This document shows positions 8,215 through 17,547 of a stretch of DNA of 54,300 bases, one piece after another. Each line of letters begins with the position of its first letter. Positions within the stretch are counted from its first letter, which is position 1. The notes below the pieces were generated by a model that did no database searches, was not told the origin of the DNA, and saw only the letters and a program-made list of their open reading frames with translations. The DNA is taken from contig JARLJW010000096.1 of assembly GCA_031290985.1 (NCBI GenBank), positions 1-54,300 of the forward strand, in the 5' to 3' direction. Source of the stretch: Verrucomicrobiia bacterium (GTDB lineage Bacteria > Verrucomicrobiota > Verrucomicrobiia > Limisphaerales > UBA11358). The position numbers were made by a program, and so were the translations under genes.

Positions 8215-9807
8215 TCACTGGTGGTGCTTCAGCCGCGCCTCGGCGAGGTCGATGTCCTGCTGGATTTCGCGCAGCACTTCGTCGCTGATGATGCTCTCGT
8301 TGCGGAGCTGCAGGATCGTCTTGCGCTCCTCCACCAGCGCCAGTTGCGACAGCCGCTCGTACTCGGCGGAGAACAGGCGGATCCGTTTGTTCGTGCGTCC
8401 CGGCGCCGAGGCTTTCAATTGCAGGATGTGATCCTCGTACTCCACGCGCAGCCGCTTCAACGCGTCGATCTTCGCCGGTTCGGATTCGGCAATGTTCTCC
8501 AGCCGGTCCAGTGCGGCCTGGTTCGCCTTGACCCGTGCGCTGCGCTCCTCGTTTTCCAGGCTGCCATCGTCCTCGATGCCCAGCCAGCGGATCAGGGCCG
8601 GCAGGCTCAATCCTTGCAGCACCAGCGTCACGAGGATCACCATGAACGTCAGGAACAAGATCAGGTCGCGTTTCGGGAACGGCACGTTTTTGTGGATGAA
8701 TTCCGGCACGGACATCGCCGCCGCCAGCGAAACCACCCCGCGCATCCCCGTCCACGCCACGATCGTCACATGCCGCCACGAAGGGCAGGGGTCGCGGTCG
8801 TGGATGCTCTTGAACAGCATCCGCGGCAGGTACGTCGCCGGAAAAACCCACAGGATGCGCACGCCGATGACCGCCACGCTGATGAGGAACGTGTACCAGA
8901 CGAGCTGGCTCACGGGAATGTTGTCGTTCGCCAGCCCTTGCAGCACTGCCGGGAGTTGCAGCCCGATCAGGATGAAAATAAATCCGTTCAGCAGGAATCC
9001 CGTCATCTGCCAGACCGGCCGCGCCTCCAGCCGCGTGCGAAAATCGGTGATTTCCGGCAGCTTCCAGCCCAGATACAAACCCGCCGTCACCACTGCCAGC
9101 ACGCCCGATACTCCGATGTGTTCCGCCGGCAGGTACGCCGCGAAGGGCGTCAGCAACGAAACCGTGATCTCAATCGGCGCATCTTCGATTTGTTTGTGGA
9201 ACCACGTCGCCAGCCAGCCCACCGCCAGCCCGATGAGGATGCCGCCGAGGCTGACCAGCAGAAATTGTTCGCCCGCCTTGGCCCAGGAAAAAGTCCCCGT
9301 GATCATCGCCGCCAGGGCAAAGCGGTACGCCACGAGCGCCGTCGAATCGTTCACCAAACTTTCCCCCTCCAGAATCGTGACGATGCGCCGGGGAACCTTC
9401 AACCGTTGCGCGATCGCGGTGGCCGCGATGGCATCCGGCGGTGAAATGATCGCGCCGAGCACGAACCCCGCCGCCAGCGGCAGCCCCATGAAACAATGCG
9501 CCAGCCACGCGATGGCCGTCGTCGTGAACAGCACCAGCCCGATGGCCAGCAACGAAATCGGCCGCAGGTTCGCGCGGAAATCGCGCCACGACGTGAACAT
9601 GGCCGCCGGAAAGAGCAATGGCGGCAGGAAGAAAACAAAGACCAGTTCCGGGTCGAGCCGCAGCTCCGGCAGCCCCGGGATCAATCCCAGCACCAGGCCG
9701 CCGATCACGAACAAGATCGGATAGGGTATCTGCAGCCTGCGCGCCACCAGCGCCAGCGCCACCACTGCCAGCATCAGGCCCACAAAGATTTCGACGATGG
9801 CGGTCAT
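8215..9807 (-). CDS. CPA1-family Na+/H+ (cation/proton) antiporter
   Basis: The 530-aa inner-membrane protein exchanges monovalent cations for protons. About twelve hydrophobic segments fill residues 1-400, including the family motifs FFLPPLLFPAA near 60-70, the ion-site region ISPPDAIAATAI near 121-132, and EGESLVNDSTALV near 147-159. A hydrophilic C-terminal tail of about 120 residues (from roughly 410), rich in charged residues and probably partly helical, is cytoplasmic and likely regulatory. The gene converges on eno and lies about 20 bp beyond the end of the ABC-F gene on the same strand. Ion specificity cannot be read from sequence. Confidence 0.93.
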   Translation of the reverse strand: MTAIVEIFVGLMLAVVALALVARRLQIPYPILFVIGGLVLGLIPGLPELRLDPELVFVFFLPPLLFPAAMFTSWRDFRANLRPISLLAIGLVLFTTTAIAWLAHCFMGLPLAAGFVLGAIISPPDAIAATAIAQRLKVPRRIVTILEGESLVNDSTALVAYRFALAAMITGTFSWAKAGEQFLLVSLGGILIGLAVGWLATWFHKQIEDAPIEITVSLLTPFAAYLPAEHIGVSGVLAVVTAGLYLGWKLPEITDFRTRLEARPVWQMTGFLLNGFIFILIGLQLPAVLQGLANDNIPVSQLVWYTFLISVAVIGVRILWVFPATYLPRMLFKSIHDRDPCPSWRHVTIVAWTGMRGVVSLAAAMSVPEFIHKNVPFPKRDLILFLTFMVILVTLVLQGLSLPALIRWLGIEDDGSLENEERSARVKANQAALDRLENIAESEPAKIDALKRLRVEYEDHILQLKASAPGRTNKRIRLFSAEYERLSQLALVEERKTILQLRNESIISDEVLREIQQDIDLAEARLKHHQ

Positions 9808-9825
9808 CCCGGTGCTATGAGCGGA

Positions 9826-11433
9826 TCATCCGGCCGTCAACGCGGCGCGTTCATCCAGCAGGTGCGTCTTTTCCAGGAAATAATCATACCCGCCGGTGTA
9901 GGGCGTGATGGCGCCCGCATTCACATGCAGAACCTTCGTCGCGAGATGCCGGATGAAATGCACATCGTGCGAGATGAACACCAGCGTGCCCTCGTAACGC
10001 TCCAGCGCCAGCGTCAGCGATTCCACCGTGTGGATGTCCAGGTGCGTCGTCGGCTCGTCCATCAGCAGCAGGTTGGGCGGATCCACCAGGAACTTGATGA
10101 GGTTCAACCGGCTTTTTTCACCACCGCTCAGCACCGCCGTCTTCTTGTAGATGTCATCCTTGCGGAACAGGAACGAGCCCAGGATGCCGCGCACATCGTC
10201 CTCGCGCATGCCGGGCGCGCAGGCGAGCACTTCATCAATCACCGATTTCTCCGGATCCAGCGTCGCGCTGCGGTGCTGGCTGAAATAGCCGATCTTCGCG
10301 TTGTGCCCCAGATCGCGCTTGCCCTTCTGAAATTCCACCACGCCCGCGAGGATTTTCAGCAACGTGGATTTCCCCGCGCCGTTCGGCCCCACGAGCACCG
10401 TGCGTTCGCCGCGTTCCACCGTCAGGTCGAGTCCGGCATAAACCTGGTTTGTGCCGTACGCCATGTGGATGCCTTCCAGCGAAATCGCGCGCTGCCCGCC
10501 CCGCGGCGGCGGCGGAATCTGGAAACGGAACGGTTTGCGTGGCGCCATCGGTTTCTCGATCAGTTCCAGCCGCTCGATCTGCTTCAGCTTGCTCTGCGCC
10601 TGCGACGCCTTGGATGGGATCGACCGGAACCGGTCCGCGAAGGCCTGCAAATCCGCGATCTCCTTCTGCTGGTTCTTGTACGACGCCAGTTGCTGCTCGT
10701 AACGCTGTTCGCGCTGTTCCAGGAACGACGAGTAATTGCCCGTGTACGCGATCAGCTTGCGCTCGGAAATCTCATGCACCTGCGTGACCACCTCGTCCAT
10801 GAACACGCGATCATGCGAGATCAGCAGCACCGCGCCGGAATAATTCTTCAGGTAATTTTGCAGCCACAGCAGCGAGAGCAGGTCCAGGTGGTTGGTCGGC
10901 TCGTCCAGCAGCAACAGGTCGGGCTCCATGACCAGCAACCGCGCCAGCCGCGCCCGCATGATCCAGCCGCCGCTCATCTCCTTCGCCGGCCGGTTGAAAT
11001 CCGCGTCCTTGTAACCCAGTCCGCGCAGCATCTTCTTCGCCTTTGTCTCCACCTCGGGATCATTCAGCTTGTCGTGCTTCGCGTGCGTCTCCAAGTATTC
11101 CGGGCTCGCAACCTCGCCGGCCTTCTCCAGTTCGTGCAGGCGCTTTTCCAGCCGCGGCAGTTCCTCCACGCGCCCGGTGGCCACATCCAGCACCGTCTCA
11201 TCGCCCAGCGCCTCGCCCTCCTGCGGCAGGTGGCCCACCATGGTCCACTCATCGCGCTCGATTGACCCGGTGTCCGGCTCGCGCTCCTTCAGGATGATCG
11301 AGAACAGCGTTGTCTTGCCCGCCCCATTGGGGCCGACCAGCGCCACGCGCTCGCCATAATTCACCTGGAACGACGCATTTTCAAACAGCGTCCGTCCGCC
11401 AAACGTCATCTTAAGATCGCGAATGATTAACAT
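9826..11433 (-). CDS. ABC-F family ATPase (ribosome-associated type)
   Basis: The 535-aa cytoplasmic protein has two nucleotide-binding domains and no membrane segment. The start at 11433 (MLIIRDLKMTFGG) is preferred over one 20 codons upstream because NBD1 begins there and GGAGAG precedes it. NBD1 has Walker A GPNGAGKTT, signature MSGGWIMRARLA and Walker B LLLLDEPTNHLD. NBD2 has GPNGAGKST, LSGGEKSRL and LLLMDEPTTHLD. A charged linker lies between them (residues about 235-310). ABC-F proteins act on ribosomes, in translation factor or antibiotic-protection roles; which applies here cannot be told. The SGGW in NBD1 departs from the usual SGGQ/E. Confidence 0.94.
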   Translation of the reverse strand: MLIIRDLKMTFGGRTLFENASFQVNYGERVALVGPNGAGKTTLFSIILKEREPDTGSIERDEWTMVGHLPQEGEALGDETVLDVATGRVEELPRLEKRLHELEKAGEVASPEYLETHAKHDKLNDPEVETKAKKMLRGLGYKDADFNRPAKEMSGGWIMRARLARLLVMEPDLLLLDEPTNHLDLLSLLWLQNYLKNYSGAVLLISHDRVFMDEVVTQVHEISERKLIAYTGNYSSFLEQREQRYEQQLASYKNQQKEIADLQAFADRFRSIPSKASQAQSKLKQIERLELIEKPMAPRKPFRFQIPPPPRGGQRAISLEGIHMAYGTNQVYAGLDLTVERGERTVLVGPNGAGKSTLLKILAGVVEFQKGKRDLGHNAKIGYFSQHRSATLDPEKSVIDEVLACAPGMREDDVRGILGSFLFRKDDIYKKTAVLSGGEKSRLNLIKFLVDPPNLLLMDEPTTHLDIHTVESLTLALERYEGTLVFISHDVHFIRHLATKVLHVNAGAITPYTGGYDYFLEKTHLLDERAALTAG

Positions 11434-11565
11434 GGAAAAATTGCTCTCCGTTTCTCGGTCGCCGACGGGGATGGAAATGCCGCCCGCAACCAAACGGACG
11501 GAAGTTTAGGCTGAAAACGCCTCCCGTCAATTGCCCATTTGAGGATGCCTGTGCGGGAGCGCGCC

Positions 11566-11787
11566 TTAATCCGCCCGTTTCATGAGCCAATAGACGGCCA
11601 CCATGGTCGCGATGGAAACCAGCGTCATCGGCAGCGCCGGTAAAAAACACGCCAGCGACATCACCACGCCGCCCGCCAGCGGAATGCCGGACCGCTGCCG
11701 CCAGCCATAAATAATATAGCCGCCGCCGATGCCGCCCCACAATATCGAGGCCCAGATCGTGTTCGAATCCAGATTCAGCATGTCCAT
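11566..11787 (-). CDS. Small membrane protein, unknown function
   Basis: The likely product is 73 aa, starting at MDMLNLDSN (11787) or two codons later. A longer frame upstream only overlaps the divergent gene and is rejected as a start. Two hydrophobic segments are visible: WASILWGGIGGGYIIYGW (12-29) and GGVVMSLACFLPALPM followed by LVSIATMVAVYWLM (39-69). The C-terminus is basic (KRAD). It is divergent from the gene at 11851 with about 60 bp between. I do not recognise a family beyond a small integral membrane protein. Confidence 0.65.
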   Translation of the reverse strand: MDMLNLDSNTIWASILWGGIGGGYIIYGWRQRSGIPLAGGVVMSLACFLPALPMTLVSIATMVAVYWLMKRAD

Positions 11788-11850
11788 GCCGTCACTCTGC
11801 CGTAACTTCGCGCGGCTTGCCACGTTAAACGGCTGTGGTAGATTTTGGGC

Positions 11851-12060
11851 GTGAGCAATTTCTTCCGGCCCAACATCGGCAAGCAAGGACGCATCGCCCG
11901 TGGCGTTATTGGCACGCTTTGCCTCGTGGCCGGGATTGTTGTTGCCGGAGACATCTCCTTGTGGGGCCTTATCCTCGTGGTCGCCGGCTTGTTTGCCATC
12001 TACGAAGCCATCAGCGGCTGGTGCGTCGCCCGCGCCTGCGGCGTCAAAACCAAGATTTGA
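11851..12060 (+). CDS. Small DUF2892-like inner-membrane protein
   Basis: The product is about 69 aa. GTG at 11851 (MSNFFRPNIGKQGR) is the likely start; a TTG at 11845 is possible. The N-terminus is polar and basic, followed by two hydrophobic helices: RGVIGTLCLVAGIVVAG and SLWGLILVVAGLFAIYEAI. It ends in GWCVARACGVKTKI. The pattern of a basic N-terminus, paired helices with Gly, and a Cys-containing end fits DUF2892/YgaP-like membrane segments. The role is unknown. Confidence 0.7.
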   Translation: MSNFFRPNIGKQGRIARGVIGTLCLVAGIVVAGDISLWGLILVVAGLFAIYEAISGWCVARACGVKTKI

Positions 12061-12066
12061 TGCAGA

Positions 12067-12112
12067 GTCAGGCCTCCGGCCTGACGTAGAGGGTGGCATC
12101 CCTGCCGCCCGG
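12067..12112. repeat. Two hairpins between convergent genes
   Basis: GTCAGGCC (12067-12074) pairs with GGCCTGAC (12078-12085) over a 3-nt loop. Next, GGGTGGCA pairs with TGCCGCCC with one mismatch (about 12091-12110). Neither is followed by a T run, so a REP-like repeat is more likely than a classic terminator. Confidence 0.65.
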
Positions 12113-12157
12113 AAGGAACTGTGGAATTGCTGGCAGCTAACGGAAATTTCCCTGCAT

Positions 12158-15100
12158 TTACGCCGCCACCGCTTCCGCCAGCGCCGTCTGCAATATCTGC
12201 GCGGCCGTCGGCAATGCGCGCGCCAGCTTGTCCTGCTGTTCGTTGATCTTGTCGAGGGTCCCGCTGGCGCGATAAGCGATCAGCTTTTGATACCACTCGA
12301 TGAATGCCTGACTGGTGACGGTTTCGTCGCGCCCGTCCTCCGGCGCGTGCGTGGTCTGCGCCTCGATGGTCTCGCACATGATCAGCGCCGCGAGCGAACG
12401 CGGTTGCCGGTCGTTGCTCCAGGTTTTTTCCCAAAGTTCCAGGGCCGTCGTCGTGTTGCCGCTCAACAGCAAGGCCTCCGCCCGTTGGCCGGCGATGACC
12501 ACGTCTCCCGGCATCGCCGTCATGGCTTCGCCCGTCCAGTCACAGGCAAACTCAATGAACTCCGCCTGGCTCAAGGCGATTTCTCCGCCCAATTTCCACG
12601 CGGCGAGATTGCCCGGATTCCGTGCCACCACCGGGTGCAACTGTTGCAGTGCGTCCACCGGCCGGTTTTCATTGCGCAAAAATCTGGCGTAATCCAGCCG
12701 TGCCTCCTCGTTCCGCCGGGTCTCGGCGGTCGCGGATTGAAACGCGCTGTCCGCGCCCTTCGCATCGCCCGTGCGCGCCAGGCACAGGGCCAGGCAATGC
12801 CACGGGGCTGCGCCATGGATGTCCACGTTGATGGGCGTGAGCGCCGGCTTCTGCCGCTTGGCGAGGCACTGGCGCATTTGATCCGCGGCTTCGCTGAACC
12901 GCTTCAGTTCAAAAAACGCCAGGCCCAAGGCCAGATGCAGCGACGCGTTCAAGCCGCCGTTCTTCGCCAGCGGCGAGTTCAGCACGCGCACAATTTCCTC
13001 GTGGCCGCGCACCTTGTAAAGCTGGCTGGTAAATTGTGTCAGCAGCGCCTCGCGCAGCTCCGGCACCACGTCCGCGGCCGGTTGCGCGGACATCAGTGCG
13101 AACGCCTCGCGGTACTGCACGATGCCCGCCGGCAGATTCTCCGAGCGCACCAGTTCCAAGCCCAGGTTCATCACCAGGTTCGCATCCGCCGGATTCTCCG
13201 CGATGGCCTGGCGCAGCAGGTTAAGGTTGCGCGCCACCTTGTTCCGGTCGCGCACCATCTCCTTCGTATAGCCGTAGTGCAACAACTCGGCCGATCCCAG
13301 CGCGGTCTGCATACCCCACTGTTTGCACAGGGGCAGCAGGCTCTGAAAAACCTGTTCATGGATGCGGCCGTGGAAAAACACCCCGGGCGCATTGCGGAAC
13401 AGGCGCGGGATGAAACTGCGACCCTCGTTCTCCTGCCCAAAATTCACCAGCGGCAGGCGATGACCGATCATCGTGGCCTGCTTCATGTCCGCCTGCAGGT
13501 TTGCGTGTTGCGCGGCGGTGACCTCTTCGTCGGCATCGAGGATCAAAACCCAGTCGCCGGTGGCGTGTTCCAGCGCGGCATTGCGTGCCGCCGCAAAATC
13601 ATCGCACCACGCGAACGCAAAGACTTCCGCGCCGAATTCCCGCGCGATCTCCACCGTGCGGTCCGTGGAACCCGTGTCCACCACCACGATCTGCGCCGCG
13701 AGGTCGCGGACGGATTTCAGGCACCGGGCGAGGAACTGCTCCTCGTTCTTCGTGATCAGGCACACGCTCAAACGCGGACCCGCCTGTGGCTTGATGATGG
13801 CGGCGACATTCATTGTCCCCGCCCTGGCACCGTGACTAAACTTCTGTTTCAGAAATTTCTTCGCCGCCTCAAAACCCGGGGCGAGCGCCCGGGCGTGTTC
13901 GGCGCATTGCCGCGCCGCCTGGCCGTCACCGGCGGCCAGCGCAACTTCGGCCAGCAGCAAAAACGCCTCGGGATGGAAGGGCCGTTGGGCGATGGCCGCG
14001 AGCACCGCATTCCACGCCGCCTCAAAATCTTTCTCCGCCAACAATTCCCGGGCCTCGTCCAGCCGCCCGATCTTCGCCACAGCCGGGATGACAACCTTGG
14101 TTGCCGGTTTGACCGCAACCGTGGTGGGGCGGACCTGCTGGTCCGCCACGGGCGCAACGCCTTTGACCGGTGACAACTCCGCCAGTTCCTTCAACCGGTG
14201 CGCCACCGCCGCCGCCACATCGCCCCAGTCAAAACGGCGTTCCACCGCCACGCGACCGTTCGCGCCGCGTTTGCGACCTTCTTCCGGATGGCTCGCGGCG
14301 AATTTCATGATCGCGCCGAGATGCGGCTTGCTCGGTTCCAGCAGCCAGCCGCTCTTCACCAGCGCGATGTCCCCGACACGGCCGTTCAGGCGCATGCCCT
14401 GGCTGGGGATTTTCCAGCCGGCATCATTGGCCACAAAACTTTCCGTCGCGCCGCCGGCGGTCACGATCACCGGCAGGCCGCAGGCCATCGCCTCCAGCAC
14501 CGGCATCCCAAAACCTTCGCCGCGATATGGCAGCACAAAACAATTGCACGCCGTATACAGCGCGGGCATCTGCACGGAGGACAGCTCTTCCTTCAGGTAC
14601 AGGATCTCCGGCGCATTGGGGTTTTTCTTCAACGCTTGGATCGCCGCTTCGGCGGTCTGCCCCTGGTAAAAACTGTCGCCGCCAAAATCTTTGATGACGA
14701 GGCAGACATCATCCGCCGCGGTGAACGTCTTCGAAAAAGCCTCCAGCAGAATATCCGGCCCTTTGCGGAAAATCGTCCCGCCGACAAACAGAAACTTGAA
14801 TTTCTTTTTTGTGGCCAGCTTCAACGGTGTTACGCCGGGACGGAACTTCTGCGTGTCCACACCGTTGGGCACCACGCGCACCTTTTCCGGCGCGATGCCG
14901 GAATCCAGATACATGTGCCGCACCAGGGGCGACGGCACCCAAAACTCGTCCACGTTTCCGGCCTGCTCCACCCAGGTCTTCGGCAACGCGCCAAATTCCC
15001 AGGGCTGGATGACCACCAGCAGACCGCCGGCCGGCCGCGACCAGTTTGGCGGCCATTGATGGCGCACCGTCACGGACGTATTTGCGGGTGCCAGCGGGTT

Positions 15101-17497
15101 GAGTTTGGCGGCGCACCGCTTCATCTCCGCGTCATTCTTTGCGCGTTCCGATAAAATGTTTGGACTGACGCACGTCACCTCCGGCAGACGCGCGGTGAGT
15201 TCACGGTTCACGTGCGACAAACTGCCGTAATCAAGAAACGACCCTTCCCAGGCGATGACGGGCCGGAGGTTTTCCGTATTCTCCGTGCCGGGAATCTTCG
15301 CGATGCGCGCATCGAATGCCTTCCGGAAATCCTCCAGCGTGCGGATCATTTTGATGCTGGGCCACGGCTCAATGAACACCCAGTCGGAGGCGTCTTTCCA
15401 CGAGATCAGGTCCGCGCCTTTGACCGGCTCGAACACGAGCGTGGGAATTTCCGCGAGCGCCGAAAAGGTTTTGGCCCACGAATCCGCCCCGACGAGCCCG
15501 GCGCACTGGCCAATATGCTTCATCTGGCCGGGAAAACTTTCGTGCCGCGCATCCACGCAGCCGGGCAGGGACGGGTAATCCTTCGCCTCCGCCGGCAGTC
15601 CAAAAATGACCGGCGTAAAACCGCGTTCCAAAATGTGCGCGATGATCTGGGGCCAGATTTCTGTCCGGATGATGTTGCGCTTGGAACCGATCATGCCGGT
15701 CTGGCTGCCCTTGGGTGCGACCGCAATCCGGTGCGAATTTTCATTTTGCCGCCGCTCCGCCGCCCAGTCCGGCGATTTGTTGATGCGATATTTTTTCGTG
15801 ATGTCGAGGCTGGCCTTCCATTCCTCCTCGTAGCCGAATTGCGGGGTCGTGCCGGCCCCGCGGCAGTTCTTTAATTCGTAAACGGCGTGGCGCAGCACCA
15901 TGTGGAAGAACGGCTCCGTGTGCTGCGGCAGGAAATAGATCTTGGACAGCTTCGGGAACGCGTCAAACAGCGCCTTCGCCGCGCCGACTCCATTGGGATG
16001 GGAGAAAACCACGGCCCCCGGCTTCTGGTCGTAAAACGACGCGAGCAGCACCAAGGCATCACCCGCGCCGCCGATGTGCGCGTAAAATGGCGGCAGCTCC
16101 GCGAGCAGGTTGACCAGGCGTTTTGCGGCCGCTTCCAGTTCCTGGGCCTGGTAGCGCAACCCGGCCGGGCGTGGAAAAAGTTCTTCGCTCAGATAAACAT
16201 GGCGGCTTTCGATGCGTGTGATCCACGGATGCAACGCCTTCGGTTCGTGCGCGAGCTGTTCGGCGGTCGGGCGATGAGTCCATTCGCCGGGACGGTAGAC
16301 CGGCCCCTGCACCGCATGTTTGAGCGTCAGCGGAGGTGTTCCTTCGCCAGCCCGGAAGCTGGCGATCCATTCGCGCATCTTCGGCCAGCGGCGCACGAGC
16401 TCGGCTTCGCTTTGATTCAGGCGGTTCAGCTTGTAGTTCAGAGCCACCACGTTTATTCCGGCGGCCAGATTTTCCGGGTCCAGTGCCAGCGCCTTGTTAA
16501 AACACTCAAAGGCAAAATCAACGTGCTCGACAGGCGTGTCCTCCCAGGGCACGGAAAATTTCATCGCATGGACACCCAGCTGCGCCAGGCCCGTGGCGGC
16601 AGATGCCGGATTGCCGGGTTCGGTTTGGAAAACATTTGCGATGTCCACGCTCGCCCGGTAGCGATTCATGAGTTCCACATGTTCCTCCGCCGACCGCGTG
16701 CTGCCCTGCGTCAGGCCCGTCCGGTTTTGATAGAAAAAACTCATCACTTCCGGCACGTGCACGGCGTTCATCCGCGCATTCATCAGCTTGATGGTGGGCT
16801 CGTAGTCGCCGGCGGCGCGGATGTTTGCATCGAAACCGCCCAGTTGGCGCAAGTCCCGGGTGCGCCAGAATTGCAGACAGCCTGTGATGCAATAAAACAG
16901 GGTATGGATTGGGGCGTAGTCCGGGTATCTTACCGTCTTGATGAAGTGGTCCGAGGGGAGCGTGTCGTTTGGCTTGGTGGTCCAGGCCACATCGCAATAA
17001 CCGAGGGCGCACTCCGGATTTTTTTTCATTGCGGCGGTCATCACCTCCAGCGCGTCATCACGCATGCTGTCGTCCGTGTTGGCATTGACCCAGTACCGGC
17101 CGCGCGCCAGCCGCACTCCCAGATTCCAGGCCCCGTAGAGCGACGGCCGCGGAGTGTAAATGTAGCGGATGTTCGGATGTTTTTGTTGAAATTCCAAGAC
17201 GATGGCCCGTTCGTTCTGCTGCGACCCGTTGTCGATCACCAGAATTTCACAGCGGTCAAACATCGTCTGCCGCACCAGGTTTTCCAGGCAGGGCCGGATC
17301 AGTATTTCCGCATTGTAGGTGGCTACAATGACGGAGACCACGGGTTTGGGGATGCCATCGCCGATGATTTGAACATCCCCATCGGCCAAAATGCTGTTGG
17401 GTTGCGTGTCCGCCACCTCGCCGCATGTCTGAGGTTTGAACTGGGCGGCGGCAGTTTCAACTGCCTCCGCCTCCGCCTTTTCCGGGTTGATGTTCAT
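12158..17497 (-). CDS. Giant multi-domain glycosyltransferase (GT2 / GT9-like / GT4 / TPR / GT2 / TPR)
   Basis: The product is about 1779 aa from ATG at 17497 (MNINPEK); a TTG four codons earlier would give 1783 aa, the numbering used here. Order: GT2 domain (56-290; VSVIVATYNAEILIRPCLENL, metal motif NANTDD at 143-148); GT9/heptosyltransferase-like domain (about 470-740); GT4 domain (about 745-1110; EGFGMPVLEAMACGLPVIVT, WVPSPLVRHMY); TPR-like helices (1145-1225); second GT2 (1246-1420; LITKNEEQFLARCLKSVRDL, DADEE near 1325); TPR-like repeats to the end. It is last in a minus-strand operon after csrA. The inferred role is cytoplasmic glycosylation of flagellar protein by successive sugar additions; surface glycan synthesis is the alternative. 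No membrane segments are visible. Confidence 0.88.
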   Translation of the reverse strand: MNINPEKAEAEAVETAAAQFKPQTCGEVADTQPNSILADGDVQIIGDGIPKPVVSVIVATYNAEILIRPCLENLVRQTMFDRCEILVIDNGSQQNERAIVLEFQQKHPNIRYIYTPRPSLYGAWNLGVRLARGRYWVNANTDDSMRDDALEVMTAAMKKNPECALGYCDVAWTTKPNDTLPSDHFIKTVRYPDYAPIHTLFYCITGCLQFWRTRDLRQLGGFDANIRAAGDYEPTIKLMNARMNAVHVPEVMSFFYQNRTGLTQGSTRSAEEHVELMNRYRASVDIANVFQTEPGNPASAATGLAQLGVHAMKFSVPWEDTPVEHVDFAFECFNKALALDPENLAAGINVVALNYKLNRLNQSEAELVRRWPKMREWIASFRAGEGTPPLTLKHAVQGPVYRPGEWTHRPTAEQLAHEPKALHPWITRIESRHVYLSEELFPRPAGLRYQAQELEAAAKRLVNLLAELPPFYAHIGGAGDALVLLASFYDQKPGAVVFSHPNGVGAAKALFDAFPKLSKIYFLPQHTEPFFHMVLRHAVYELKNCRGAGTTPQFGYEEEWKASLDITKKYRINKSPDWAAERRQNENSHRIAVAPKGSQTGMIGSKRNIIRTEIWPQIIAHILERGFTPVIFGLPAEAKDYPSLPGCVDARHESFPGQMKHIGQCAGLVGADSWAKTFSALAEIPTLVFEPVKGADLISWKDASDWVFIEPWPSIKMIRTLEDFRKAFDARIAKIPGTENTENLRPVIAWEGSFLDYGSLSHVNRELTARLPEVTCVSPNILSERAKNDAEMKRCAAKLNPLAPANTSVTVRHQWPPNWSRPAGGLLVVIQPWEFGALPKTWVEQAGNVDEFWVPSPLVRHMYLDSGIAPEKVRVVPNGVDTQKFRPGVTPLKLATKKKFKFLFVGGTIFRKGPDILLEAFSKTFTAADDVCLVIKDFGGDSFYQGQTAEAAIQALKKNPNAPEILYLKEELSSVQMPALYTACNCFVLPYRGEGFGMPVLEAMACGLPVIVTAGGATESFVANDAGWKIPSQGMRLNGRVGDIALVKSGWLLEPSKPHLGAIMKFAASHPEEGRKRGANGRVAVERRFDWGDVAAAVAHRLKELAELSPVKGVAPVADQQVRPTTVAVKPATKVVIPAVAKIGRLDEARELLAEKDFEAAWNAVLAAIAQRPFHPEAFLLLAEVALAAGDGQAARQCAEHARALAPGFEAAKKFLKQKFSHGARAGTMNVAAIIKPQAGPRLSVCLITKNEEQFLARCLKSVRDLAAQIVVVDTGSTDRTVEIAREFGAEVFAFAWCDDFAAARNAALEHATGDWVLILDADEEVTAAQHANLQADMKQATMIGHRLPLVNFGQENEGRSFIPRLFRNAPGVFFHGRIHEQVFQSLLPLCKQWGMQTALGSAELLHYGYTKEMVRDRNKVARNLNLLRQAIAENPADANLVMNLGLELVRSENLPAGIVQYREAFALMSAQPAADVVPELREALLTQFTSQLYKVRGHEEIVRVLNSPLAKNGGLNASLHLALGLAFFELKRFSEAADQMRQCLAKRQKPALTPINVDIHGAAPWHCLALCLARTGDAKGADSAFQSATAETRRNEEARLDYARFLRNENRPVDALQQLHPVVARNPGNLAAWKLGGEIALSQAEFIEFACDWTGEAMTAMPGDVVIAGQRAEALLLSGNTTTALELWEKTWSNDRQPRSLAALIMCETIEAQTTHAPEDGRDETVTSQAFIEWYQKLIAYRASGTLDKINEQQDKLARALPTAAQILQTALAEAVAA

Positions 17498-17547
17498 GCG
17501 GTTGGTCAAAATGGCTGGCTGTTGTTTTAAAAAAGGTTGCCGGCGAC

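Noticed and set aside
11755..11775. GTTCGAATCC, like a tRNA T-loop
   Set aside because: No acceptor stem or anticodon arm can be built around it, and it lies within a small membrane-protein gene.
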